A stretch of DNA of 64,000 nucleotides from DATAOG01 sp963782885. GTDB lineage: Bacteria; Pseudomonadota; Alphaproteobacteria; Geminicoccales; Geminicoccaceae. The first letter of the stretch is position 1. Each line of letters begins with the position of its first letter. Location: NCBI GenBank assembly GCA_963782885.1, contig CAWALL010000019.1, positions 62,001 to 126,000 on the forward strand. Reading direction: 5' to 3'. The notes beneath the pieces were generated by a model. That model had not been told where the DNA came from and made no database searches. It saw only the letters and a program-made list of their open reading frames with translations. The translations under genes were made by a program, and so were the position numbers. Of the stretch, positions 55,360-63,933 are shown in pieces.

Positions 55360-57070
55360 TTGCCGACGGTCCAGACCATCGCGGAAGACCCGCAGGAGCT
55401 GCATCGGAGCCTCAGGGACCTGGTGGCGCTTTCGATGCTGGCCGCGATCTGGATCAACTACGACGCCCCCCAGATTGCGGAAAGAAGTCACCGAGGTCCT
55501 GGTCCGCATGCTGGACCTGGAGTTCGCCTATCTGGCGCTGAGCTGGCGGGAAGACCAGCCGGGCCTCGAGGTCGCCCGGACTAGGCGGCGGGTCCCGGGC
55601 AAGCCCGCGGCGGCGGTCCGCAAGGCTCTGGGGGCCTCGTTCGGCAGGCCCGCGCCGAGCGAGGCCGTCGAGCTTGCCAATCCGGTCGGCAGCGGTCCGG
55701 TGCGGATCGTGTTCCATCCGGTCGCGGCCGGCGCTGAGGCGATGCTCGTGACCGGATCGCCGCGCGCCGACTTCCCGACCGCCGGGCAGGAGTTGCTGCT
55801 GAAGGTCGCGGCCAATCAGGCCGAGATTGCGATCCGGAGAGGCCAGCCGGAGCAGGCGCTGCAGCGCCTGAACGAGACCCTCGAGCAGCGGGTCGCGGCC
55901 GAGATCGGCGAACGCATGAAGGTCGAGGAGGCGTTCCGTCAGGCCCAGAAGATGGAGGCGATCGGCCAGCTGACCGGGGGTATCGCCCACGATTTCAACA
56001 ACCTGCTGATGGCCGTGCTGGGCAACCTGCACCTGCTGCGCAAGCGGCTGGCGGGCGATGCCGAGGCCCAGCGGCTGGTCGACAGCACGCTCGAGGCCGC
56101 CGAGCGCGGGGCGCTGCTCACCCGGCGGCTCCTGGCCTTTGCCCGCCGGCAGGACCTGCGGCCGGTCGCGGTCGACATCCGGGCGCTGGTCAATGGCATG
56201 CTCGACATGCTGGGCCGGGCGGCCGGCCCGATGATCCGGATCGAAACCGAGTTCGCGGCCGACCTCTGGCCGGCCCGGGTCGATCCCAACCAGCTCGAGC
56301 TGGCGCTGCTCAATCTGGCGGTCAATGCCCGCGACGCCATGCCCAAGGGCGGCTGGCTCCGGCTCAGCGCTCGCAACGCGAGCTTCGCGAGCGGTTTGGG
56401 CGGGACGCTCGCGGAGGGCGACTACATTGCCTCGCGGTCACCGACTGCGGCACCGGCATGGACGCGGCGACTCTCGCGCGCGCCCGCGATCCGTTCTTCA
56501 CGACCAAGGAGCTCGGCAAGGGCACCGGCCTCGGCCTCTCGATGGTCGACGGCATGGCGGCGCAGCTGGGCGGCGCCCTGCGGCTGACGAGCCACAAGGG
56601 GGTCGGCACGACCGCGGAGCTCTGCCTGCCGCGCGCCGAGGGCGAGCCGGCGCCCGCCGAGCCCCAAGCCGGCCGAGCCGCCGATCGCGGAGCCACGCTC
56701 CTGCACGGTCCTGCTGGTCGAGGACGATGTGCTGACCAGCATGGCCACAGCCGACATCCTGAAGGATCTCGGCCACCGGGTGATCGAGGCTTCCTCGGCC
56801 AGCAAGGCGCTGCAGATCCTGCGCTCCGGGACCGAAGTCGACGTGGTCGTGACCGACCAGGCCATGCCCGGCATGACCGGGACCCAGCTGGCGGCCGCGA
56901 TCCGCGAGGTCTGGCCCGGGCTGCCGGTGATCCTGGCGACCGGCTACGCCGAGCTCCCGGACGAGGGCGGGGCCGAGCTGCCGCGCCTCGACAAGCCCTA
57001 CGGCCAGGACAGCCTGGCAGCGGTAATCGCGCGCTGGGCGCGGGCGACGCCGGGATCGTTGGCCTCCTGA
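55360..57070 (+). pseudogene. Hybrid sensor histidine kinase with receiver, three frameshifts
   Basis: Start MPTVQTIAEDPQELHRSLRD at 55360. An extra A at about 55480-55486 shifts into the GAF-like sensor (EVTEVLVRMLDLEFAYLALS). The HisKA box is QLTGGIAHDFNNLLMAVLGN with the phospho-His, and the ATPase N-box is NLAVNARDAMPKGG. One lost C near 56430 shifts into LAVTDCGTGMD, then DPFFTTKELGKGTGLGLSMV. One extra C in the C4 run at 56662-56665 shifts into the receiver domain (TVLLVEDDVLTSMA, acceptor Asp in VVTDQAMPG, Lys in LDKPYG). Each shift is a single base in or near a short run. The intact protein would be about 570 aa, cytoplasmic. Confidence 0.75.
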
Positions 57071-57079
57071 GACTAACCC

Positions 57080-57922
57080 TCAGAACCGACCGCGGGCGTG
57101 GCGCCAGAGCAGGCGGAGCGGGGCGAGCGGTGAGCGACGCCGGCCTGCCGCGACGGCCGATCCGGTCCGGCGCCGCCAGCGCAGATGCTCGCCCGCCAGG
57201 GTCCCGGGCAACAGGGCCGCCAGCGCCGCCCGCGGGACCGGCCGCCGCTCCGCCCTGGCGGCGCCGAGATGCTCGAGCCCCCGCGTGGCGAGCCGCCTGA
57301 TCACCGGCTCGAGCTTCTGGTCCGCACCGTCGGCGCCGTCCGGATCGATACCCTGGCGCGCGAGCTCGCCGACCGAGAGCAGCAGGCGTCGCTGCCGGCG
57401 ATCGGTCTCCAGTTCGCGCAGGCGGTCCGCGAGGCCGACCGCGAGCCCGACCTTGCGCCCGACTTCGAGGGCTGCCGGATCGTCCGCCCCGAGGATCAGC
57501 AGGGCGGCCTGGACGATGGTCGCGGCGCTGCCCTCGAGCTCCCGTTCCAGCGCGCCAAGATCGGCGGGCGGCGGCTCCTCGAGCTCGCGCTCGCGGGCGG
57601 CGATCGCCGCATCCAGGCGGACGCGGACGACGGGGGCGCCGCGGACCACGGTTCCGAGGGCTTGCGCGACCGGATGCGCCGGCGGCCGGCCGTTCTCGAT
57701 CGCGTCGAGCGCCTCGCGCCACCACTGCAGGCGGATCAGGCCCGCCATCGGCTGGCTGACCACGTGGCGGACCTTGCCGATCTCGTGGTCGAAGGCGTAG
57801 AGCGCGAACAGCGGTTCGCGCGCCGCGGCGGGCGCGAACAGGGTCGCGAGCCAGCGGTCCGGCGCCGCCTTTCGGACCAGTTCGGCGCAGTAGGACAGCT
57901 GGCGGTCGGCCGGCTGGACCAT
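57080..57922 (-). CDS. Squalene/phytoene synthase family protein, NDUFAF6-like
   Basis: A 280-aa all-helical protein with FALYAFDHEIGKVRHVVSQP and GLIRLQWWREALDAIENG near the N-terminus, the pattern of the squalene/phytoene synthase family. The two Asp-rich motifs (DxxxD) needed for prenyl-diphosphate binding are not evident; the first is replaced by FDHEIGKVRHVV. This matches the NDUFAF6 branch, which in mitochondria assists complex I assembly. A complex I assembly role is therefore more likely than sterol or carotenoid synthesis. It ends 10 bp from the broken kinase and is co-directional with the vapC gene. Confidence 0.8.
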   Translation of the reverse strand: MVQPADRQLSYCAELVRKAAPDRWLATLFAPAAAREPLFALYAFDHEIGKVRHVVSQPMAGLIRLQWWREALDAIENGRPPAHPVAQALGTVVRGAPVVRVRLDAAIAARERELEEPPPADLGALERELEGSAATIVQAALLILGADDPAALEVGRKVGLAVGLADRLRELETDRRQRRLLLSVGELARQGIDPDGADGADQKLEPVIRRLATRGLEHLGAARAERRPVPRAALAALLPGTLAGEHLRWRRRTGSAVAAGRRRSPLAPLRLLWRHARGRF

Positions 57923-57948
57923 GAGTCAGCGCGCCGCTGCCGCGAGCG

Positions 57949-58335
57949 CTACCAGAGGATGCTCACCTGATAGCCGTGGATCGCTCGGTCGTTGGTCACG
58001 ATCGTCAGGCCCTCGATCCGGCTTTGCGCGATCAGCAACCGGTCGAAGGGATCGGCATGCGGCCCCTTCAGCGTTCGAACCGCAAACCCATGGCCCCAGC
58101 TCACGGCGAGTTCCTTGAAATCCGCCGTGACCATTTGATCCCGGATGCGGTTCTCGGCGCCCGGAGGCAGTTTCAACTTGCCCTTGGCGACCTTGATGCC
58201 AATCTCCCACGCCGTGGCTGCACTGACGAAGACCGCATTGCTCGAAGCGCCGATCGCGGCCCGGGCACGCGCCGACAACCTGGGATCATCCAACAGCCAC
58301 CACAGCAGGGTGTGGGTATCGAGGAGCAGTCTCAC
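57949..58335 (-). CDS. vapC: PIN-domain toxin (VapC type)
   Basis: A 128-aa RNase toxin. The acidic PIN residues are visible: Asp6 in LLLDTHTLLWWL, Glu44 in ATAWEIGIK, Asp95/Asp98 in ADPFDRLLIAQ and Asp116 in VTNDRAI. VapC toxins cut tRNA or rRNA and are silenced by the partner antitoxin. Its start overlaps the antitoxin stop by 4 bp, the standard antitoxin-first order. It belongs to the Phd-partnered PIN subgroup. Confidence 0.92.
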   Translation of the reverse strand: MRLLLDTHTLLWWLLDDPRLSARARAAIGASSNAVFVSAATAWEIGIKVAKGKLKLPPGAENRIRDQMVTADFKELAVSWGHGFAVRTLKGPHADPFDRLLIAQSRIEGLTIVTNDRAIHGYQVSILW

Positions 58336-58622
58336 CGCCGCTCGGATGCCTCGGGCTCGGGCGGCTCCTCCTCATCGGGAAAGATCGGACCGTTGTAAAA
58401 CGAGTCCAGGACGTCATCGGGCAGCGGCTCGAAGAACTCGTCCGTGACCTCGAACAGCCCCTTGAGAGCGCCCGGCTTTCGCCGGACCCGCTGCTCCTCC
58501 ACCGGGACCAGCCGGACCGCCGGCTTGCCGCGCCGGGTGATGACGATGTCCTCGCCGGCGATGGCCCGCTCGATCAGGCGGGAGAACTCGGCTCGGGCGT
58601 GGTAGACGCTGACCTTGGCCAT
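58332..58622 (-). CDS. Antitoxin, Phd/YefM family
   Basis: A 96-aa antitoxin that begins MAKVSVYHARAEFSRLIERA and carries GEDIVITRRGKPAVRLVPVE, the Phd/YefM DNA-binding N-terminus. The acidic C-terminal tail (PIFPDEEEPPEPEASERR) should wrap the PIN toxin. Phd-type antitoxins repress their own promoter. It is translationally coupled to the toxin. Confidence 0.9.
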   Translation of the reverse strand: MAKVSVYHARAEFSRLIERAIAGEDIVITRRGKPAVRLVPVEEQRVRRKPGALKGLFEVTDEFFEPLPDDVLDSFYNGPIFPDEEEPPEPEASERR

Positions 58623-58672
58623 GGTTTACCTCGATCAGCCCGACATAAGCCGATCTGCCTAGCTAGACAAGA

Positions 58673-60082
58673 TCAGCCGAGGATCACCAGATCGAGCGGG
58701 GCGTCGACCCCGGCCACCCGGCGGGCCGGGCGCGGCTCGAGGGGCGCCGCCGGGCGGTAGCCCTGGGCCCGCGCCAGCTCGCAGGTCGCGGCCGGGCAGA
58801 GCGCCCGGACCCGCTCGTCCTTGGTGTGCTTCTCGAGCTTGGCGACCAGGTTCACCGGGTCGCCGATGACCGTGTACTCGAGCCGGGTGTGGTCGCCGAT
58901 CGTGCCGAACATCACCGGTCCGGTGGCGACCGCCGCCCCGACCGGGGGCGCCGGCAGGCCGGCCGCGCGCCGCCCCTCGGCCCAGGCCGCGGTCGCCGCC
59001 AGCAGGTCGTCGACCGCCCGGAGCGCGTCGGCGGCGAAGCGCGCGCTCGGACGGGTCGCGCCGAAGCTCGCGAGAATGCCGTCGCCCATGAACTTGTCGA
59101 TGCTGCCGCCGCGGGCCGTCACCGCGGCGACCACACGCGATTGATACTCGGACAAGAGCCGCATCACCTCGTCCGGCGCCAGGGCATGGGTCAGCGGCGT
59201 GAAGCCGCGCAGGTCGACCATCAGGATCGCGGCCTCGCGCAGCTCGGCCTGGCCGGGCTCGAGCGCGATGTCGCTGTCGCGAATGCGGCCGGCGATCTCG
59301 GGCGCGAAGAACCGCGACAGCTCGGCCGCCGCCAGCTGGTCGGCGACCGCCCGGAACAGGAGCTTGCGCGCGCGCAGCAGGCCGATCGCCAGGATCGCGG
59401 TCACCATCAGCAGCGAGACGACCTTGTCGAACTCGGCGCCGAGCAGGATCTGGTAGGAGGTCGCATAGGTCGCGAAGCTATGGGTGATCTCGGCGCCGCC
59501 CTCGGCGATCACGGCGTAGGCGACCAGGCACAGCCAGCCGGCGGCGGCGCTGGCGCCCGCCAGCATCACGAGCCAGGGCTCGAAGCGCAGCGTGCGCAGC
59601 GCGATCAGGATGAAGGCGTACATCAGCGTCGGCGCCTTCAGATAGATCGCGGGCGGCTCCTCATACTGGAGATAGAAGCTCCAGATCGTGACCATCAGCA
59701 TCGTGATGTCGACGATCACCGACAGCGCCAGGAACCAGGGCCTGAGGCGGCGCTGCCAGGCGAGCCACAGCCGAACCAGCGTGAACCCGGCGTACACCGT
59801 CAAGGTCACCGGCACCGGCTCGAACGGCACGCTCGGCGGGAAGCCCTTCGGGCTCAGCGTGTAAAGGATCGCGAAGGTCACGATCGCCAGCAGCTGCAGC
59901 AGCGTGACCAGGATTTCGCTGGTCTGCTGCTCTTCCAGGATTGCGTCCTGGACGCGCTCGGGCAGGCAACTCGGCAGCGGCGGTCCGAATACAAAGCTGC
60001 GGGCGCGCAGCAGTCGCGGTCGGACCACCGGCTCGGCGGTGACGATCTGGGTGCTCACGTCGGCGCTCATCTCGCTGCTCAC
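58673..60082 (-). CDS. Membrane-bound class III adenylate/guanylate cyclase
   Basis: A 469-aa protein. The N-terminus has about six hydrophobic segments (for example LVTLLQLLAIVTFAILYTL and VSLLMVTAILAIGLL), forming a membrane sensor. The cyclase domain follows: metal Asp in AILMVDLRGFTPLTHAL, second metal Asp in DKFMGDGILASFGA, and HTRLEYTVIGDPVNLVAKLE. The TVIGDPVN stretch is the class III consensus. It makes cAMP or cGMP from a membrane-sensed signal; base specificity cannot be read reliably. It stands upstream of the toxin-antitoxin pair. Confidence 0.9.
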   Translation of the reverse strand: MSSEMSADVSTQIVTAEPVVRPRLLRARSFVFGPPLPSCLPERVQDAILEEQQTSEILVTLLQLLAIVTFAILYTLSPKGFPPSVPFEPVPVTLTVYAGFTLVRLWLAWQRRLRPWFLALSVIVDITMLMVTIWSFYLQYEEPPAIYLKAPTLMYAFILIALRTLRFEPWLVMLAGASAAAGWLCLVAYAVIAEGGAEITHSFATYATSYQILLGAEFDKVVSLLMVTAILAIGLLRARKLLFRAVADQLAAAELSRFFAPEIAGRIRDSDIALEPGQAELREAAILMVDLRGFTPLTHALAPDEVMRLLSEYQSRVVAAVTARGGSIDKFMGDGILASFGATRPSARFAADALRAVDDLLAATAAWAEGRRAAGLPAPPVGAAVATGPVMFGTIGDHTRLEYTVIGDPVNLVAKLEKHTKDERVRALCPAATCELARAQGYRPAAPLEPRPARRVAGVDAPLDLVILG

Positions 60083-60219
60083 ATCCGCACAGGCTGCCGG
60101 CGCCCGGCGGCACCGCGGCCTTGAATGTGGTCGGGGCGGCCGGCGCCGTCAGCCCCGATCAAGCGAATGTGCACGCGTTTGCGCTTCGGTCCACGCCCCG
60201 CCGCCGGTCGCGCGCCCGT

Positions 60220-61014
60220 TCAGCGGGCAGTCCAGCCGCCGTCAACCGGGAGCGCCGCGCCGGTGATCGAGCGGCCGGCCTCGGTGCAGAGGAACACCGC
60301 GAGCGCGCCGAGCTCGGCGATCTCGACGAAACGCTGGCTGGGCTGGGCGGCGAGGATGATCTCCTTGATCACCTGCTCGTGGGGCAGCCCGTGTGCCTTC
60401 GCCTGCTCCTCGATCTGGCCCTCGACCAGCGGCGTGCGGACATAGCCCGGACAGATCGCGTTGCAGGTGATGTTCTCGGTCGCGGTCTCGAGCGCCACGA
60501 CCTTGGTCAGGCCGACCACGCCGTGCTTGGCGGCGACGTAGGCCGCCTTGTAGGGCGAGGCGACCAGGCCGTGCGCCGAGGCGATGTTGACGATCCGGCC
60601 CCAACCCCGGCGCCGCATGCCCGCGAGCGCGGCATGGATCGCGTAATAGTTGGAGGAAAGGTTGATCGCCAGGATCGCCTGCCATTTGGCCGCCGGAAAC
60701 TCCTCGATCGGAGCCACGAACTGGATGCCGGCGTTGTTGACCAGGATGTCGAGCCCGCCGAACGCCGCCTCGGCCCCGCGCACCATCGAGACGACCTCTT
60801 CGCCCTGGCTCATGTCGGCGCCGTCGTAGCGGACCTGGACGCCGTGGGTCTCGGCCAGGCCGGCCCGGGTCCGCTCGATCTCGCCGGGGTCGCCGAAGCC
60901 GTTCAGGGTGAGGTTGCAGCCGGCCTTGGCGAGGGCGCCCGCGATCCCGAGCCCGATGCCGCTGGTCGAGCCGGTGACCAGCGCCGACCGGCCGCTCAGG
61001 GGAAGATCCGTCAT
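60220..61014 (-). CDS. bdhA: 3-hydroxybutyrate dehydrogenase
   Basis: A 264-aa short-chain dehydrogenase. Motifs are SALVTGSTSGIGLGIAGALA, ILVNNAGIQFVAPIEEFP, IVNIASAHGLVASPYKAAYV with the Ser-Tyr-Lys triad (YVAAKHG), and NAICPGYVRTPLVEGQIEEQ, typical of bacterial D-3-hydroxybutyrate dehydrogenase. It oxidises 3-hydroxybutyrate to acetoacetate in polyhydroxybutyrate turnover. Start at 61014 (MTDLPLSG); longer frames run into the upstream region. Confidence 0.93.
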   Translation of the reverse strand: MTDLPLSGRSALVTGSTSGIGLGIAGALAKAGCNLTLNGFGDPGEIERTRAGLAETHGVQVRYDGADMSQGEEVVSMVRGAEAAFGGLDILVNNAGIQFVAPIEEFPAAKWQAILAINLSSNYYAIHAALAGMRRRGWGRIVNIASAHGLVASPYKAAYVAAKHGVVGLTKVVALETATENITCNAICPGYVRTPLVEGQIEEQAKAHGLPHEQVIKEIILAAQPSQRFVEIAELGALAVFLCTEAGRSITGAALPVDGGWTAR

Positions 61015-61238
61015 CGTCCTGCACTCCACTTCGGCGGCGCCGGCCGCCCGGGCCTGGTGCGCCCGAGGTTTGCGGCCGCAGCGCCGGCAACGCAAGCGGG
61101 CGCGGAGCGGTCCGCAGCCGGTGCCGCGCGCGCCCCCGAGGGCCCGGTCGCGGGCTTTGCTTTCCGAAGGCGATGGATTATCTAGCCTTGCATCAGAAAC
61201 CCGTGACGGCACCACGACTGAGCGGAGGCGAGGACACC

Positions 61239-61841
61239 ATGGCTTTCGAACTCCCCGACCTGCCCTATCCGTACGATGCCCTGGACCCCTACATGTCGTC
61301 CAGGACCCTGCATCTGCACCACGACAAGCATCATCAGACCTACGTCACCAACCTCAACAATCTGATCGAGGACACCGACCTGGCGAACGCCTCGCTGGAG
61401 GAGATCGTCACCGCCTCGGCCAAGGACCCGGCCAAGTCCGGCATCTTCAACAATGCCGGCCAGCACTGGAACCACCGGCTGTTCTGGCGGGTGATGAAGA
61501 AGGGTGGCGGCGGCACGCCTTCGGGTGAGCTCGCGCGCCGGATCAACGACGCCTTCGGCAGCTTCGAGAGCTTCAAGGACCAGTTCAAGACCGCATCGGT
61601 CACGCAGTTCGGCAGCGGCTGGGGCTGGCTCGCGCTCGACGGCGACAGCCTGAAGGTGCTGAAGACGCCGAACGGCTCGAATCCTTTGGTCGAGGGCATG
61701 ACGCCCTTGCTCGGGATCGACGTCTGGGAGCATGCCTATTACCTCGACTACGAGAACCGGCGGCCCGAGTACGTCGCGGCGTTCCTCAATCATCTGGTCG
61801 ACTGGGAGGCGGTCGAGGCCGAGCTGAAGAAGGCGCTCTGA
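61239..61841 (+). CDS. Superoxide dismutase, Fe/Mn type
   Basis: A 200-aa enzyme. Metal ligands are His27 in LHHDKHHQTYV, His in NAGQHWNHRLFW and the Asp-His pair in DVWEHAYYLDYENRRPEYV. Also present are GSGWGWL and NGSNPL. It detoxifies superoxide. ATG 61239 (MAFELPDLPYPYDALDPYMS) is the family start, with gcggaggcg upstream. Length normal. Divergent from bdhA. Confidence 0.96.
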   Translation: MAFELPDLPYPYDALDPYMSSRTLHLHHDKHHQTYVTNLNNLIEDTDLANASLEEIVTASAKDPAKSGIFNNAGQHWNHRLFWRVMKKGGGGTPSGELARRINDAFGSFESFKDQFKTASVTQFGSGWGWLALDGDSLKVLKTPNGSNPLVEGMTPLLGIDVWEHAYYLDYENRRPEYVAAFLNHLVDWEAVEAELKKAL

Positions 61842-61957
61842 TCGTCGGGTCCCTTGGCCGCCTCGGAATTTGATCTGGAGCAAAGGCCGTGGACGGGGTC
61901 GGGGCTAGCCTCAACCCGGTTCGGGATCGTCCGTCGGGCCGGGGAGGGCCCCATGCC

Positions 61958-62704
61958 ATGACCGCCGGGCGTTGCTCTCTCAGGACGCTCAGTCTGGTGC
62001 TCGCGCTGCTGCTCGCGGGCTGCGGCGCGACCACCACCGCGATCAGCAAGCGCAACCTCGACGTCCAGACCAAGATGACCGAGACGGTCTTCCTCGACCC
62101 GGTGCCGCCGGCCGAGCGCACGGTCTTCGTCCAGGTGCGCAACACCTCCGACAAACCCGACTTCGATATCGAGCCGGCGGTCAAGGCCTCGGTCGAGAGC
62201 CGCGGCTACAAGGTGGTCGACGATCCGACCCAGGCCCACTATCTGCTCCAGGCGAACGTCCTGCAAGCCGGCAGGAACTCCGACAGCGCCGCCGACAAGA
62301 CCTTCGCCGGCGGCTTCGGCGGCACGATCCTGGGCGGCGCGGCCGGCGCCGGGGTCGGGCGCGTGATCAGCGACGACCCGGCGGTGATCATCGGCGGCGC
62401 GCTGGCCGGCGCCGCCACCTCGGCGGTCGCGGATGCCTTCGTCCAGGACGTGACCTACAGCATCATCTCCGACGTCCAGGTCTCGGAGCGGGCGCCGGCC
62501 GGCGTGGTCGTGACCGAGAGCCAGCGCCAGGACCTGAGCCAGGGCACGTCCGGCAACCGGGTCCTGAGCTCGACCGAGACCAGCGACTGGAAGCGCTACC
62601 GGACCCGGGTGATGAGCAAGGCCGACAAGGTCAATCTCTCGTTCGAGGAGGCCTCGCCCGAGCTGGTCGCCGGCCTGACCCGCTCGATCGCCAACATCTT
62701 CTGA
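61958..62704 (+). CDS. traT: TraT family outer-membrane lipoprotein
   Basis: A 248-aa lipoprotein: signal LSLVLALLLAGC with the lipobox cysteine, then GATTTAISKRNLDVQTKMTE. The rest follows plasmid TraT closely: TVFLDPVPPAERTVFVQVRN, NTSDKPDFDIEPAV, GRVISDDPAVIIGGALAGAA, QDVTYSIISDVQVSERA, TSGNRVLSSTETSDWKRY and NLSFEEASPELVAGLTRSIA. TraT gives surface exclusion and complement resistance on F-type plasmids; here it is chromosomal with no transfer genes nearby. An upstream GTG at 61889 is less likely than ATG 61958. Confidence 0.9.
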   Translation: MTAGRCSLRTLSLVLALLLAGCGATTTAISKRNLDVQTKMTETVFLDPVPPAERTVFVQVRNTSDKPDFDIEPAVKASVESRGYKVVDDPTQAHYLLQANVLQAGRNSDSAADKTFAGGFGGTILGGAAGAGVGRVISDDPAVIIGGALAGAATSAVADAFVQDVTYSIISDVQVSERAPAGVVVTESQRQDLSQGTSGNRVLSSTETSDWKRYRTRVMSKADKVNLSFEEASPELVAGLTRSIANIF

Positions 62705-62719
62705 GAGCGGGTGCCCGGC

Positions 62720-63286
62720 CTAGAGTTTGCTGACCGGATCGCCGACCGTGATGGTTCCCGGCCGCGCGATCCGGGCGTAGATGCCGCGCAGGTGCAGACG
62801 CTTGCCCTCCTTCGAGTTGACGAAGCGGGTCGCTTCGAGCCCGAACCGTTCGGCGAACTTGTTGCAGCCGTTGTGCGGCACCGCGGTGATCTCGAGGACC
62901 GCCGAACCGATGCCGACGCGCGTTCCGGGCGGCAGGTTGGCGGTGCTCAGGTCCAGATCGACGTACAGGTTGTCGCCGGCGAGCGGCCAGCGCGCCTCGT
63001 CCTGCGCGATCAGCGCGATCGTGCGGGCATTCATGATCGTGACCTGGACGTCCGGGTGCGGGCGGCCGTCGGGCAGCGACAGCCAGCAGCCGCGGGCCCA
63101 GTTGTCGCCATGGACGCCCTGCTCGGCGCTGAGCTCGCACCGATGCAAGGACTGGCGGGCATCGGTCTCGGGCCGGATGACCACGGCCCTGAGCACACCT
63201 TGGTCGCTCGGTGAGCGCAGGATCTCGACCAGCCCCGCCTCGAGCTCGTCCCGGCTCAGGTGTCCTGCCATCGGCTCCTCCGGCAT
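62720..63286 (-). CDS. MOSC domain-containing protein
   Basis: A 188-aa protein with a MOSC (molybdenum-cofactor sulfurase C-terminal) beta-barrel: VLRAVVIRPETDARQSLHRC, GVHGDNWARGCWLSL, NARTIALIA, GDNLYVDLDLSTANLPPGTR and VPHNGCNKFAERFGL, whose cysteine is the usual sulfur-carrying residue. It may bind sulfurated Moco or a persulfide; standalone members are poorly characterised. Start at 63286 is supported by the TGATG overlap with the upstream gene's stop. Confidence 0.88.
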   Translation of the reverse strand: MPEEPMAGHLSRDELEAGLVEILRSPSDQGVLRAVVIRPETDARQSLHRCELSAEQGVHGDNWARGCWLSLPDGRPHPDVQVTIMNARTIALIAQDEARWPLAGDNLYVDLDLSTANLPPGTRVGIGSAVLEITAVPHNGCNKFAERFGLEATRFVNSKEGKRLHLRGIYARIARPGTITVGDPVSKL

Positions 63287-63633
63287 CAGAGCACGTTGGC
63301 GAGCACATGCCGGCGCTCGCTCGTGAACGGCCGCACCTCGGTCGGCCAGCGGCCCGCCTCGACCGCCCGCGCCCAGGCCGCGCTCGCCAGCACCTCGGGG
63401 CTCTCGAGCTCATAGATCGCGGTGTAGCGGGGGCTCGCCGCGGGCATCGGCTTGCGCTCGCCGCCGATCGCGATCGCGAACGGCTCGCTCCGGACCCGGG
63501 TCACCGAGAGCACGCCCGGCACCGCGAGCAGATTGGGGATGTGCTCCCGGTCATAGACCTCGTTGAACAGAGCCTCCTTCTCGGGCGCCACGTCCATGCT
63601 CGCCATGAAGACCCATTTCGCGCCGATCGGCAT
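63286..63633 (-). CDS. Hypothetical EthD/dabb-like protein, 115 aa
   Basis: Begins MPIGAKWVFMASMDVAPEKE, with EVYDREHIPNLLAVPGVLSV, TRVRSEPF, YTAIYELESPEVLASAAWAR and AVEAGRWPTEVRP. The alternating strand-helix pattern and the DREHIP phrase recall small ferredoxin-like ab-barrel proteins such as EthD and the DUF4286 group, which often bind small aromatic or degradation substrates. It is coupled to the MOSC gene by TGATG. Function unknown. Confidence 0.75.
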   Translation of the reverse strand: MPIGAKWVFMASMDVAPEKEALFNEVYDREHIPNLLAVPGVLSVTRVRSEPFAIAIGGERKPMPAASPRYTAIYELESPEVLASAAWARAVEAGRWPTEVRPFTSERRHVLANVL

Positions 63634-63933
63634 GTCCCCTCCCCGTCCCGAGATTGGTGACCCGAGCGGGCAGCCTAGCTTGGACGCGAGGCTCGAGCCA
63701 GCTGCGACTCGTGAGCGGGCCCGCCGGCGCCGCTCCGACAGCTCATCGCCCGATCCTGATCGACCGGCATCGGAGGTGGAGCTCTTTACAGATGGCCGTG
63801 ATTGTGGCCTATGGCCGCCAGTCGCTTTGAGCAAGCCTCGGGTGCTGCTCTGAGCGTCCCGGACAGTCCCGATCTGCTCGACGCGGCGTCCCTCGGGGAC
63901 GTCACGTTGGGACTGCGTTGAAGTCGAACGGCG
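63634..63933. other. Intergenic region before the MBOAT gene
   Basis: 300 bp with no gene I can support. It contains the likely promoter regions of the two divergent genes and several short GC-rich inverted repeats, none of them striking. Confidence 0.4.

Noticed and set aside
57185..57970. 261-codon plus-strand frame opposite the NDUFAF6-like gene
   Set aside because: Arg/Asp/Gln-rich shadow of the real minus-strand gene.
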